Origin: a virus
Strand: one strand, 5' to 3'
IMG/VR virus record: IMGVR_UViG_3300042562_002114
Coordinates: 1-34,225 of that record
Length of the DNA: 34,225 nucleotides
The translations under genes and the position numbers were made by a program. Position 1 is the first letter of the stretch; every line of letters begins with the position of its first letter. The notes below the pieces were generated by a model, which searched no databases, had not been told where the DNA came from, and was given only the letters and a program-made list of their open reading frames with translations. Positions 13,964-22,086 of the stretch are shown in pieces.

Positions 13964-16768
13964 ATGTCCAACTCAGTCAATATCACGGGATCAGACTTCG
14001 GCGAACTGACAAAAGCTCTCTCCACGATCAACAGGGTAGCGGCGAAAGCCAACGCCAAGATTGACTCGATGTTCCAGCTTAACTTCAGTGGATCAAAACT
14101 ATTTTCCTCTCTGGATGCCCTGAACGGTAAACTCGCAGTCGCCAGAATCCGCGCCGATGGTCTCGCCACAGCCCTCAAAGGACTCAAAGGAATCGGGTCG
14201 ATCAAGGTTCTCTCTGGTGGTGGGTCTGGTGGATCAGGAGGCACAGGTGGTGGTGGAGGTGGAAAGGGAAAGAGTGGCTTCTGGGTAGCCAGCAACGGCA
14301 CTTTCATGAACCCATCTGGAGACCTCAAGAACAACTTCGCCTCCAGTCTCCATGCTATGCTTCAAGCGGACAAGTTTAATAAGAAGATGGAGATGAAAGC
14401 CGCAAAGGATGCGTTGTCTGTTGAAAAGCTGAAAGGTCGGCAAGGGTCGGCTTACTTTGTTGGTCCAATCGACCAAGGCATAGCCCAGAAACGATACGAC
14501 GCAACAATTGCAAGAGCCAAGGAACGTGACGCTAAGGCAGCAGAGAAGGCAGCAAAAGCCAGCGAAAGAGCAGCAGCACAGCAAGAAGAAATGGCAAGAA
14601 AGTCTCGCAACAAGCTGATCTCGGATTCTTCTCCTGGCAATACTCTCGGTAATCTCGCGACAAGCTCATGGAGACGTAAGCTCGCACTCAAAAGTCTCTT
14701 TGATCTCCAATCAGCCAAGGGTTTGCTCAACGGTGGCTCAGGTAACCCGCTCATGGTCTCACGCTTCGGGAATCCCGGTCAGATGCCCCTGATGAGCCGT
14801 TTCCGAGTTTTTCAGCGTCCATTCCCAGGCTCAGAACGCAATCCGTTTGCCCTCGGCGACGCTGCCAACATCATGAACAATGGTGTTTACTCTGCTGGTC
14901 GTGGTATTGAAGGCCTATTTAAGGGTATCACCTCCGTTGGCACTGACTCTGTAAGAACCTTGGCGGGTTTCACGCAGATTGGATTGGCGGCAGCAACATC
15001 TTTAGGCAGTATGATTCCGGTTGTCGGCCCATTTGTTTCCATGCTCGGCCAAGGCTTGATGACAGGCTTAGACATCGCTTCCAAATCGCTAACCTTTTTT
15101 GTGGACTCGCTTTCCAAAGCCGTGGGCGGGATTATCAACTTTGTTACGAACCTGACCCTTGGTGTCAGCGGAATTCTTTCTCGAGCCGTACAAGCCGCAT
15201 CTACCCTGACAGAACTAGAGAATGCCGCAAAGGTTTACGTGGGTAAAGGTTCCGGTAAGTTGATCGACACTTCGATGGACTACCAGGCAAGATACGGGAT
15301 CTCGGCAACAGATTCGCTCAGGCTCATGACACGTATCGCAGGACAAGTTCGCCAAACAACATCGCTTTCCAGTGATCAGTCAGCCCAGGCTGCCGTGGAT
15401 ATTTTCAAACAAGTCGCAGAGGCAGGATCAGTCCTGAACCTTTCAACCGACGACATGGGCAAGATGATTCAGTCGATGATTGCAGGAAGGTATACGCCAG
15501 GTAGACGGATGGGCGTGACAGTCTCTGCCCCCATGCTGGATCAAATCTCGAAGAACGATACTTCTCGCGGTAAGCCAGGGACGATGTTTGAAGGCCGGAC
15601 GATGTCATTCCTGTCAGAATTCAAGCGTCAAACGATGCCGTTCACAGGCGACTTGGAGAAAACGCAGTACGAATTTGCCAATCAGCAGCGTAAGATTCTC
15701 GGTCTGTTCGAGGGCATGTTTGTCCAATTAGGACGGGTTGTTGAGCCATTTGCCAAGGGCTTGTTGATTGTCAGTAACACTCTGTTGACTACCGTATACG
15801 ACAAGCTCAAAGGGTTTGCAGAAGGTGCTAAGGCATCTATTGAGGACATTCGTGCTGGAGGGTCTGGAGGTGGATTCGGCTCTGCCTTAAGATCATTTGT
15901 ATATGCTGTATCGCGTGCTGGCGACTACGTGTATGCCTTCGGGCAAGCTGCGTATGATGCCAGAGACACGATCATGGAGTATGGCAAAGTATTTGGTACT
16001 ATGGTTTTGCTCGTTGCTAAAGACCTTGCTGTTTATGGACTCCGAATGACCAGCGTAGTTATCAAGATTGTCGAGGCGATCAGCAATTTGCTTCCTTCAA
16101 TAACAGACATGACCCGTGCGTTAGTGCTTGGAGCGGAATTTACAGCTAGGCAAACAGGCATGCAGTCTCCAGGCCAGAAGGAAGCGGATAAGAAATATTA
16201 TGAAGACCAATTATTGGTAGACAGAACGAAACAGAGGCTGAGAGGCTTTCAGGGTGGCGACCGATTCATGAGGGACAATGTGTCTGGGGAACAGATGTCT
16301 AAGGAGCAACAGCTTGCCAAAGCAGCCCAGAAACGCCTCGATGCTGTCGCGTCAGGAATCCCTAGATCTTTTGCCTATGGAACAGAGAATGCTCCCGCCA
16401 TTACACTCGGTGATTCCGTTGCTAAGTTTGCGGATAAACTGAAAAGCGTCAACAATATTGGCGACTTAAAAAATATTTTCGGTAATGTCCCCGACTCAGG
16501 TGCATTGGAGGCAGTTATGAAAAAACTCTCCATGTCCACAGAACGCGAAGCCAAGTTCCAACCGCTCCCGCCAATGGCTGAAAAAGGCCGACTCTCAAGC
16601 TACTTCTCCCCATCTGCATTCCGAGACGAGATCGCTGGTTCTGACCGTCAAATGCTCACCGCAGCAGAAACAACCGCAGCTAACACCAGCATGCTTGTGG
16701 AATTCCTCAAGCCCAAAAACAACGCAAATATCGAGCAACGGTTCCTTCCAGGTATGACAACAAGATAA
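13964..16768 (+). CDS. Tape measure protein
   Basis: 934 residues, with AGAGGG before the ATG. Longest gene in the window, following the chaperone module. A helical N-terminus is followed by a glycine-rich linker (SGGSGGTGGGGGGKGKSG, about residues 86-104), an Ala/Lys/Glu-rich coiled coil (AKERDAKAAEKAAKASERAA), hydrophobic helices at about 345-395 (SMIPVVGPFVSMLGQG) and again around 640-720. The family sets tail length and is threaded into the host with the DNA; at about 1.5 angstrom per residue it predicts a tail near 140 nm. Confidence 0.9.
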   Translation: MSNSVNITGSDFGELTKALSTINRVAAKANAKIDSMFQLNFSGSKLFSSLDALNGKLAVARIRADGLATALKGLKGIGSIKVLSGGGSGGSGGTGGGGGGKGKSGFWVASNGTFMNPSGDLKNNFASSLHAMLQADKFNKKMEMKAAKDALSVEKLKGRQGSAYFVGPIDQGIAQKRYDATIARAKERDAKAAEKAAKASERAAAQQEEMARKSRNKLISDSSPGNTLGNLATSSWRRKLALKSLFDLQSAKGLLNGGSGNPLMVSRFGNPGQMPLMSRFRVFQRPFPGSERNPFALGDAANIMNNGVYSAGRGIEGLFKGITSVGTDSVRTLAGFTQIGLAAATSLGSMIPVVGPFVSMLGQGLMTGLDIASKSLTFFVDSLSKAVGGIINFVTNLTLGVSGILSRAVQAASTLTELENAAKVYVGKGSGKLIDTSMDYQARYGISATDSLRLMTRIAGQVRQTTSLSSDQSAQAAVDIFKQVAEAGSVLNLSTDDMGKMIQSMIAGRYTPGRRMGVTVSAPMLDQISKNDTSRGKPGTMFEGRTMSFLSEFKRQTMPFTGDLEKTQYEFANQQRKILGLFEGMFVQLGRVVEPFAKGLLIVSNTLLTTVYDKLKGFAEGAKASIEDIRAGGSGGGFGSALRSFVYAVSRAGDYVYAFGQAAYDARDTIMEYGKVFGTMVLLVAKDLAVYGLRMTSVVIKIVEAISNLLPSITDMTRALVLGAEFTARQTGMQSPGQKEADKKYYEDQLLVDRTKQRLRGFQGGDRFMRDNVSGEQMSKEQQLAKAAQKRLDAVASGIPRSFAYGTENAPAITLGDSVAKFADKLKSVNNIGDLKNIFGNVPDSGALEAVMKKLSMSTEREAKFQPLPPMAEKGRLSSYFSPSAFRDEIAGSDRQMLTAAETTAANTSMLVEFLKPKNNANIEQRFLPGMTTR

Positions 16769-16776
16769 GGTGGCAA

Positions 16777-17241
16777 ATGGGCGACTATTGGAAACCAGGC
16801 GAGGGTATTTCAGCCAGTAAGCTGAACCGCAACTCAGCCAGCACGAACGCAGTCAATTACTCGGGAGGTGGGTCGTTCAGCAAGAATGGCTCTACGTTCG
16901 CTTCAGCAGTACCCGACATTGGGCCGGAATGCTTTGTTGTTGCCGTTGACGAGGTTCACAGGGAAGAGATTGACTCCAAGGTCGGTGGAACCCCTACAAG
17001 GTACATTTACAGCCACAGCTGGACAGCGGTGACTTTTGATACGTTGAGAGGTTTATGGAAGAGAGACAATACGAGGAGGGGCCATTGGTCGGTTGATCCG
17101 CTCTACATGGTTACACCCAATGAGCAACTGACCCCGTCAGGTGACGGTAAGCGGTATGGAGATAGCAAAGAGTTCTTCTTGACTGCTGTCTACTCGGTTC
17201 AACGAGATCCTCACACCGGGATTTTATTTTTTTTTTCCTAA
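16777..17241 (+). pseudogene. 5' part of a distal tail protein gene, split by a T10 tract
   Basis: 154 codons with AAGGTGG before the ATG. The frame reads into a run of ten T (17227-17236) and then stops at TAA 17239-17241. If the run were nine T, translation would continue without a break (FFFPKSGIQCAVPNDPG) into the frame that holds the rest of the protein to 19147, giving 789 residues. So this is the N-terminal part of one gene, interrupted by a single-base homopolymer change, a sequencing error, or a site of programmed slippage. The N-terminal sequence (DYWKPGEGISASKLNR) resembles phage tail-tip/fibre starts. Confidence 0.75.
17227..17236 (+). repeat. T10 homopolymer at the reading-frame break
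   Basis: Ten consecutive T preceded by ATTTTA and followed by CC. A change by one base (to nine) or two (to twelve) joins the two reading frames. Such tracts are hot spots for polymerase slippage, both in replication and transcription, and for sequencing error. Confidence 0.9.
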
Positions 17242-19147
17242 GAGTGGCATCCAGTGCGCTGTCCCAAATGATCCAGGCTGGCCTGTTTATCTATTCGGCT
17301 TTAGCGGGATCATGGAATTCGGTTACATCGACTTGGTTGACCCAGACACGGGCGAGTATTACTTAAACCCATCGATACCTGATAAAGATGCTGTGACGCA
17401 CATCCAAGACTTTAAGGTGGGCCGGGTTGTGGCTCACGATGAGGATGGCAACTCAAAGGTCTATCAGTTCCGAGGATGGTCTGGATGGTATTTTCAGGCC
17501 TCAGCGTCTACAGCCGCAATAGATGTCAATGTAACCCAGCAATCAGAACTAAATCCAGGAACAAATCGGTCGGGATGGAAGGATATTGTAGAGTACTGGT
17601 ACAACAGACCGCAATTCGTATCTCCTCCAGTGCATGACGGCAAAGAGTTTTTCGGGATCGACTACCTTTTTAGGGGTCTGACAGAATTCGAGGGACACTC
17701 ATTTGGCGAATATGTTCAGTCGTATGTAGATTCAAATGGAAATTACGTTTTTCCGTCGTTTCGTCGCATGCCTGGCCCAATTCGGATGAGTTACCTATAC
17801 GGTCCTCAAGGTGACAGCGCAAACAGAATTAATCACCAGCTTCGGTTTAGCTTGTCAGGTAAATGCAACGTCATGCTGCACGGGAGGTTTCCTGGGATTC
17901 GCGACTGGAGTTCTGAATTCGGATCTTACATCCTACCCAGCAAAGCGACGACCATGCTCCTTAAACCTGGCTCAGACAATCTGATTTTGATAGATGGTCG
18001 CAACGCGATCCGAATCCGACTTAACGGCTGGCATGCTCATTTCGGCGATCATATCATGAAGCCAGAAAATAATTTCCCATCGTTTTACGCTGGTGGTGCT
18101 GGGAACTTCCTTACCTACGGCTACCCTTTCTCTACTCCATGCGAGGATGCAAATTACGGAGATGACACGTCAGAGAGAAGCCTCGACGAAAATGGAAACT
18201 GGGCGTACGGATCTGCTTTTGAGTTGAGCGGAGGTCACCACTTCCACATCGGTCGATGGATCGAGGCTAACCAGACTAAGGGGTTGGATCGTTTCAATAT
18301 TAGAGCTGTTGCAAAAGCATGGAAAAAACTACCTGGAGATTACAATCCACCCGAATCGACTGGACTCCCACGGCTCAACAGGCCAGACCCCTACAGCGTC
18401 ATCCTAAAGACAGAAGGGGATCGTCCAGCTGACGAGGTCGTCTACACGACTGCTACTCCTAGAAAGACGGTCCATGAATTTGACCCCGACCACAATGAAT
18501 ATGGGATCGAATGCGACCCGACTTATGCCGATAGCATGGGCTTCATCTTCAACTTCAAAGAACCGCTAAACAATTACGGGTATGTTCACATCAGTTGGTA
18601 TTACGATGGGGTGCTGATCGGAGTTAACTTTAGAGCGGCAGTTGGAGGCGGGGCAGACTCGTATATTACTGGCGGGAATTACGCTTACGCTATTCCTTGG
18701 AAGGCGACCGATAAATCCTTGTTCCCTGGCTATGGGGGCGACTTGCCAATTCCTCCATCGGAGAAAGACCCTGATCATGAAGGCGCACCGCTAAATGGTG
18801 AGTACGAAGCCTATCTGGTATGCATCCCGTTCGGACCTAACAATACGGACTTCTTACCGACATGCGGATTCCATATACCTCCTGATGGGAAGGGTTCAGC
18901 CGGGAAGCCATACACCTTTATCCCATGGACTTACTTGCCTCGGGTCAATTTTTCTGGTGCTTCGATCATAAAAACTGTCACTCTCGACTGGGGCGATGGA
19001 CTTGCAGACGCATGCTCCCTCGATACACCCATCAAGCACCAGTGGGATACTGCTGGAGACTACACGATCAGCATGGAAGTCACTTACACAGAAGCGTCAG
19101 GGCGTGGACCGGACAGATCAAAAACCTATATCAGGGTCGCACCATAA
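17237..19147 (+). CDS. 3' part of the distal tail protein, with PKD-like C-terminal domain
   Basis: Open from CCT 17237 (first ATG at 17312), 636 codons. Rich in Gly, Tyr, Pro, Asp and aromatic beta strands. The last about 60 residues form a PKD-like/Ig-like domain: KTVTLDWGDGLADAC, then HQWDTAGDYTISMEV. PKD-type domains in phage tails bind surface carbohydrate or spread protruding domains. Position after the tape measure fits a distal tail, tail-tip or receptor-binding protein. Probably continuous with 16777-17226 as one gene. The stop overlaps the next ATG. Confidence 0.75.
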   Translation, partial: PKSGIQCAVPNDPGWPVYLFGFSGIMEFGYIDLVDPDTGEYYLNPSIPDKDAVTHIQDFKVGRVVAHDEDGNSKVYQFRGWSGWYFQASASTAAIDVNVTQQSELNPGTNRSGWKDIVEYWYNRPQFVSPPVHDGKEFFGIDYLFRGLTEFEGHSFGEYVQSYVDSNGNYVFPSFRRMPGPIRMSYLYGPQGDSANRINHQLRFSLSGKCNVMLHGRFPGIRDWSSEFGSYILPSKATTMLLKPGSDNLILIDGRNAIRIRLNGWHAHFGDHIMKPENNFPSFYAGGAGNFLTYGYPFSTPCEDANYGDDTSERSLDENGNWAYGSAFELSGGHHFHIGRWIEANQTKGLDRFNIRAVAKAWKKLPGDYNPPESTGLPRLNRPDPYSVILKTEGDRPADEVVYTTATPRKTVHEFDPDHNEYGIECDPTYADSMGFIFNFKEPLNNYGYVHISWYYDGVLIGVNFRAAVGGGADSYITGGNYAYAIPWKATDKSLFPGYGGDLPIPPSEKDPDHEGAPLNGEYEAYLVCIPFGPNNTDFLPTCGFHIPPDGKGSAGKPYTFIPWTYLPRVNFSGASIIKTVTLDWGDGLADACSLDTPIKHQWDTAGDYTISMEVTYTEASGRGPDRSKTYIRVAP

Positions 19148-19491
19148 TGGCTCACACATGCGTATGCACAGAACCAGGCACTTGCAGTTTCTTCAAACGA
19201 GAGATGAGCGATACCGATTACGATATCTGCCGCAACTGCTTCAATAACAAGTCTCGAGCCTCCATCGTATCCCAGTGGTACAAAGAAAGAGGCCGAAAGC
19301 TCGGCATACTCAACGGTTGTGCCTTAAAGGGCGATCCAGTTCTCAACGAGTTTGGCAACCAAAAGATTCGCAGAACATGCGGATGCGGTGGTCAGAAATC
19401 AGAGATTCCCCTCTTCCAGTGCCATCACCCGCAGCCCAGAACAGCTGAAGAAGACTGCGAAAAGAGATGCACTGACTACACAAGTTTTTAA
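19147..19491 (+). CDS. Cysteine-rich, zinc-binding-like small protein
   Basis: 114 residues, starting at the overlapping TAATG. About a dozen cysteines are arranged in pairs: CVCTEPGTC, ICRNCFN, TCGCGGQK and FQCHHP. This suggests two or more zinc knuckles or disulphide-bonded modules. It is the last gene of the virion operon. Function unknown; cysteine-rich small proteins in this position can be tail-tip or host-specificity accessories. An overlapping frame that extends upstream to 18925 is not supported. Confidence 0.65.
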   Translation: MAHTCVCTEPGTCSFFKREMSDTDYDICRNCFNNKSRASIVSQWYKERGRKLGILNGCALKGDPVLNEFGNQKIRRTCGCGGQKSEIPLFQCHHPQPRTAEEDCEKRCTDYTSF

Positions 19492-19497
19492 AAAGTC

Positions 19498-19512
19498 GCC
19501 CATCCCTTGGGC
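19498..19512 (-). terminator. Hairpin terminator of the leftward early operon (motif copy 1)
   Basis: Read on the minus strand: GCCCA-AGGGA-TGGGC followed by GACTTTTT, an intrinsic-terminator-like arrangement downstream of the RuvC-like gene. The 15-mer matches two other minus-strand hairpins (24110-24124 and 30223-30237) in the form GCCC-NANGGAT-GGGC. The 145 bases between it and 19657 hold no convincing gene on either strand. Confidence 0.6.
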
Positions 19513-19656
19513 CACAGAAACTGCTTGCTATCGCCTCTCGATTGGATCAGTCGTGCTGGGTCACTGCAACTTGAATGTCTTAGCCGCTCGCCAGCAAAAC
19601 ACAGCTATAGCACCGACCAAATTGATGCAAACATCGGCGTACAGTCTCTGGATGTC

Positions 19657-20142
19657 TCACCAACGACTCTCAATGATTCCCGAGTTCTTCAGGGATCTTG
19701 CGTAAACTGCTACGCACAAAGCGTCCGCTGGGCCATCCTTGAGCTTACCTTGATCAGGCCACCGTTGCTGGCAGTAGATGATCGAGCGAGCTTTGCCCAA
19801 CTTCTTATCCAGCCCCTTGAACACAGCAGATTGCCAGACCTGAGGCCGGACTAGGGCAAATGGACTGTCAAGAGTGCAAAGCACAGCCTGTAAGCCTCCA
19901 AAGCTCATGCCGAAAGTAAACATGCTTGTCACGCCTTGACCAGGCATTGCACTTACCTTTTCAATCACTGAAAAGTCCGGTTCCCATTCTTTCACAAGAG
20001 TCGCGACAGCATGAAAATCAATGCTCGACCCTTTCTCACCTTTGACCACAGGCATGGACTGAGTATGCAGGATGTCTCCGTATTCGTTGACAGCTGATAT
20101 CCCACCCTTCAAGCCTGGATCAAAACCTATGTAAACAGCCAT
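19657..20142 (-). CDS. RuvC-like Holliday junction/branch nuclease
   Basis: 161 residues on the minus strand. RNase H-fold resolvase signature: YIGFDPGLKGG with Asp8, VIEKVSAMPGQG with Glu61, and DGPADALCVAVYA with Asp136 and Asp140, the four acidic metal ligands. Phage RuvC-like enzymes cut branched DNA before packaging. It closes the leftward early operon, directly abutting the DUF3310-like gene. Confidence 0.85.
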   Translation of the reverse strand: MAVYIGFDPGLKGGISAVNEYGDILHTQSMPVVKGEKGSSIDFHAVATLVKEWEPDFSVIEKVSAMPGQGVTSMFTFGMSFGGLQAVLCTLDSPFALVRPQVWQSAVFKGLDKKLGKARSIIYCQQRWPDQGKLKDGPADALCVAVYARSLKNSGIIESRW

Positions 20143-20469
20143 TTATCTGCCCAGCTTTCTGCGTTCGATGATTACCAGGTCGTATGCTTTTCGTCTACCC
20201 AGAGTGTCTGGCACATCATGCCACCACCATTGGAACGACTCCATGTCCGTTTCTGTCTCACCCTCTTTGACTCCCATCCGAAACAGATGCTCCAGAGCAG
20301 ATATCGCACAGTGGTAAGGCCAGCCGACAATCCCATGACTCCACAGCAGTGTGGTCAAGTCAGTCGCTGAGAACAGCCAAAAAGGCCTTCCATCGGCCAG
20401 TCGGTAATACTCAGGGCAATTGCTGATTCGACTGTGCGTATATTGTTCGCTTTCCGACGAGCTTGCCAT
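20143..20469 (-). CDS. DUF3310-like (SaV-type) phage protein
   Basis: From ATG 20469, 108 residues; an upstream ATG at 20511 would overlap the previous gene by 101 nt and its extra sequence looks like out-of-frame shadow. The core EYYRLADGRPFWLFSATD, then HCAISALEHLFRMGVKEG and MESFQWWWHDV, follows the pattern of DUF3310: a small helical domain common in phage replication regions with a conserved K/R-GxK turn. Function unknown. Ends one base before the RuvC-like start. Confidence 0.65.
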   Translation of the reverse strand: MASSSESEQYTHSRISNCPEYYRLADGRPFWLFSATDLTTLLWSHGIVGWPYHCAISALEHLFRMGVKEGETETDMESFQWWWHDVPDTLGRRKAYDLVIIERRKLGR

Positions 20470-20653
20470 TTTCTTTAATCTCGTATCGTTTGAGTGCAAC
20501 GCCTTCCGCATCCCTCTGTGTCAAAACCCGATTTGTCAGATCGATTTCCACAGAATGGAGCTTATCAGCCTTGGCGGGATTCTTTCGTTTCAAGTCCTTG
20601 TAGGCCTGAATTTCAAGCCCATCCTTAAACACTTCCAGATGAAAGTTGATCAT
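20411..20653 (-). CDS. Hypothetical small early protein
   Basis: 80 residues, ATG immediately after the stop of the preceding small gene (TAAATG), with TAGGAG 10 nt upstream. Basic and beta-rich (HSVEIDLTNRVLTQRD, ALKRYEIKENGKLVGKR). No family recognised. Overlaps the next gene by 59 nt. Confidence 0.6.
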   Translation of the reverse strand: MINFHLEVFKDGLEIQAYKDLKRKNPAKADKLHSVEIDLTNRVLTQRDAEGVALKRYEIKENGKLVGKRTIYAQSNQQLP

Positions 20654-20794
20654 TTATATTATACTCCTATACAAGGCGATTTTCTCCACTTCAAGCCTGT
20701 TTTCAGCCAGTGGTAGCCACCAGTTGAAATTTAATTCCGGTCGCTCTTCAGAAACCTCGCCAATCAGAGTGATCAATCGAATGCATAGGTCCAT
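20654..20794 (-). CDS. Very small hypothetical early protein
   Basis: 46 residues, starting four bases after the thyX stop, with AGAAAGG as a ribosome binding site, and ending with TAA directly against the next ATG. Acidic/hydrophobic mix with ERPELNFNWWLPLAENR. The perfect fit between neighbours and the ribosome binding site support it; function unknown. Confidence 0.55.
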   Translation of the reverse strand: MDLCIRLITLIGEVSEERPELNFNWWLPLAENRLEVEKIALYRSII

Positions 20795-20797
20795 GGC

Positions 20798-21595
20798 TTA
20801 AACCTTTCTGTGGTCAAATCGTAAAGACTCATACCCATCAACATCAATGAATATGTGCATATCTTGAAAGACGCTTGTTGCATAGACGTACAGCTCTCGA
20901 GCTATCGCCACAGCAAGTCGCCTGATCTCAAGGTCAGCGTGAATCGAACCCCTCTGCTCGAGGATATTTCGCCATGCCCTTAGATTCCCAGACATGAACA
21001 GGTGCGTTTCAATCGAGTTTGGCAGAACAGATCTCGCAGCTTCGCGAGCCTTTTTGCGAATATATGTCAATGCTTCACGGTCAGCTGTCTCGTCAGGATG
21101 ATCATCCTGCCATCTCCGGCTGATAGCTGTTGTGCAGACATTGAGCATCCGGTCATAAGAGGCAGACGCAGCAGTCACTTCTGATTTGAAGCATTGCTCC
21201 GCAACAAGATCTCTAATGATCAGAGGTGGAACAATGTATCCCAAGTTGTCAGGCTCAACGTATCTTTGAGATAGCTGCGAGAAAGCCGTTCCAGCCCTGT
21301 GACGGATCAACTCATGAGTCAGGCTGCGTGAAACACCTGTGATCAATAGACCAACGTAGGAGTGTTCCAGGACGCTTCCATGACCAACCTCGAGTATATG
21401 CCCAATGTAACCCCTATTGCCTCCAGGACGAGGGTTTTTGAACGATTGGTAGCATACTCGGCCAGCGAACTCAGGGATGTGGTCCAAGCTGTGTGTATTC
21501 TGGGCGTGCATGCCTGACGCATATTCTTTAAGATCGTAGTCTCGGAAAACCGACACTGTTGCAACCTTTACTTTGGGTTCGTATATCAACTGCAT
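20798..21595 (-). CDS. thyX: Flavin-dependent thymidylate synthase
   Basis: ATG at 21595 gives 265 residues; an upstream start at 21670 would overlap the previous gene by 85 nt. ThyX makes dTMP from dUMP using FAD and methylene-tetrahydrofolate. The signature RHRAGTAFSQLSQRY is present at residues 98-112, in the form with SQLSQRY seen in mycobacterial-type enzymes, and ends match (GNLRAWRNILEQRGS, HADLEIRRLAVAIAREL). It boosts dTMP for phage DNA synthesis. The start overlaps the upstream stop by 10 nt. Confidence 0.95.
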   Translation of the reverse strand: MQLIYEPKVKVATVSVFRDYDLKEYASGMHAQNTHSLDHIPEFAGRVCYQSFKNPRPGGNRGYIGHILEVGHGSVLEHSYVGLLITGVSRSLTHELIRHRAGTAFSQLSQRYVEPDNLGYIVPPLIIRDLVAEQCFKSEVTAASASYDRMLNVCTTAISRRWQDDHPDETADREALTYIRKKAREAARSVLPNSIETHLFMSGNLRAWRNILEQRGSIHADLEIRRLAVAIARELYVYATSVFQDMHIFIDVDGYESLRFDHRKV

Positions 21596-21879
21596 GAGCT
21601 TGCCCTTTGTGCTGTTACGTAGGATTGAAATGCTTGAATTGCCAGCTTCCTCGATGGATGACCTTCCCACTCCAAAAACCCAAAGGCTTGATCTTTAGCA
21701 AAGACTCCATCGACAAGCACGTAAACTGTCAGGTAATGCAAATCCTGCTCGTCATAGTAGAAGATCTCGGCCTTATAAGGCTCATCCACCAGAGTGATCG
21801 TAGCCCCGTCTATCGTTGACCATCTGTTGTCTGGCTTCATTTCTCTGCCTGGCTCTCCAACCTGGTTCTTTTCCAGCAT
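21586..21879 (-). CDS. Hypothetical early protein
   Basis: 97 residues, strong ribosome binding site (GGAAGAGAAG) before the ATG. Middle part is beta-rich and acidic (KAEIFYYDEQDLHYLTVYVLVDG). No family recognised. Its first 98 nt overlap the end of the preceding gene in a different frame, so either this start is too early (ATG 21840 is an alternative) or the overlap is real. Confidence 0.55.
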   Translation of the reverse strand: MLEKNQVGEPGREMKPDNRWSTIDGATITLVDEPYKAEIFYYDEQDLHYLTVYVLVDGVFAKDQAFGFLEWEGHPSRKLAIQAFQSYVTAQRASSCS

Positions 21880-22075
21880 TTCTTCTCTTCCTTTCTCTCA
21901 ACTTCGCGCTGCGAACACCGTTGACATGTCCCATTTCCTGCAACTCACAGGGGGGCAACGGCACTTTCTCATCCATTAATTCCGATGACGGGCATCTCGT
22001 TGTCAATCTCATGTGAGCCGACACAAAAGCCAGTCGCTTATCCATTGCTTTCATATACTCGCGGGTGTACTCCAC
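21782..22075 (-). CDS. Hypothetical basic early protein
   Basis: 97 residues from GTG 22075, preceded by AAGGAG with good spacing just after the helicase stop. N-terminal half helical (REYMKAMDKRLAFVSAHM), C-terminal half very Arg/Lys-rich (KLRERKRRNAGKEPGWRARQ), suggesting nucleic-acid binding or, alternatively, frame shadow in the part that overlaps the next gene by 98 nt. The strong start supports the first half. Confidence 0.5.
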   Translation of the reverse strand: MEYTREYMKAMDKRLAFVSAHMRLTTRCPSSELMDEKVPLPPCELQEMGHVNGVRSAKLRERKRRNAGKEPGWRARQRNEARQQMVNDRRGYDHSGG

Positions 22076-22086
22076 TGCGAATCTCC

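Noticed and set aside
19507-19854. Plus-strand frame of 115 codons after the cysteine-rich gene
   Set aside because: TTG start, inside the 3' region of a hairpin, and its second half is the antisense of the RuvC-like gene.
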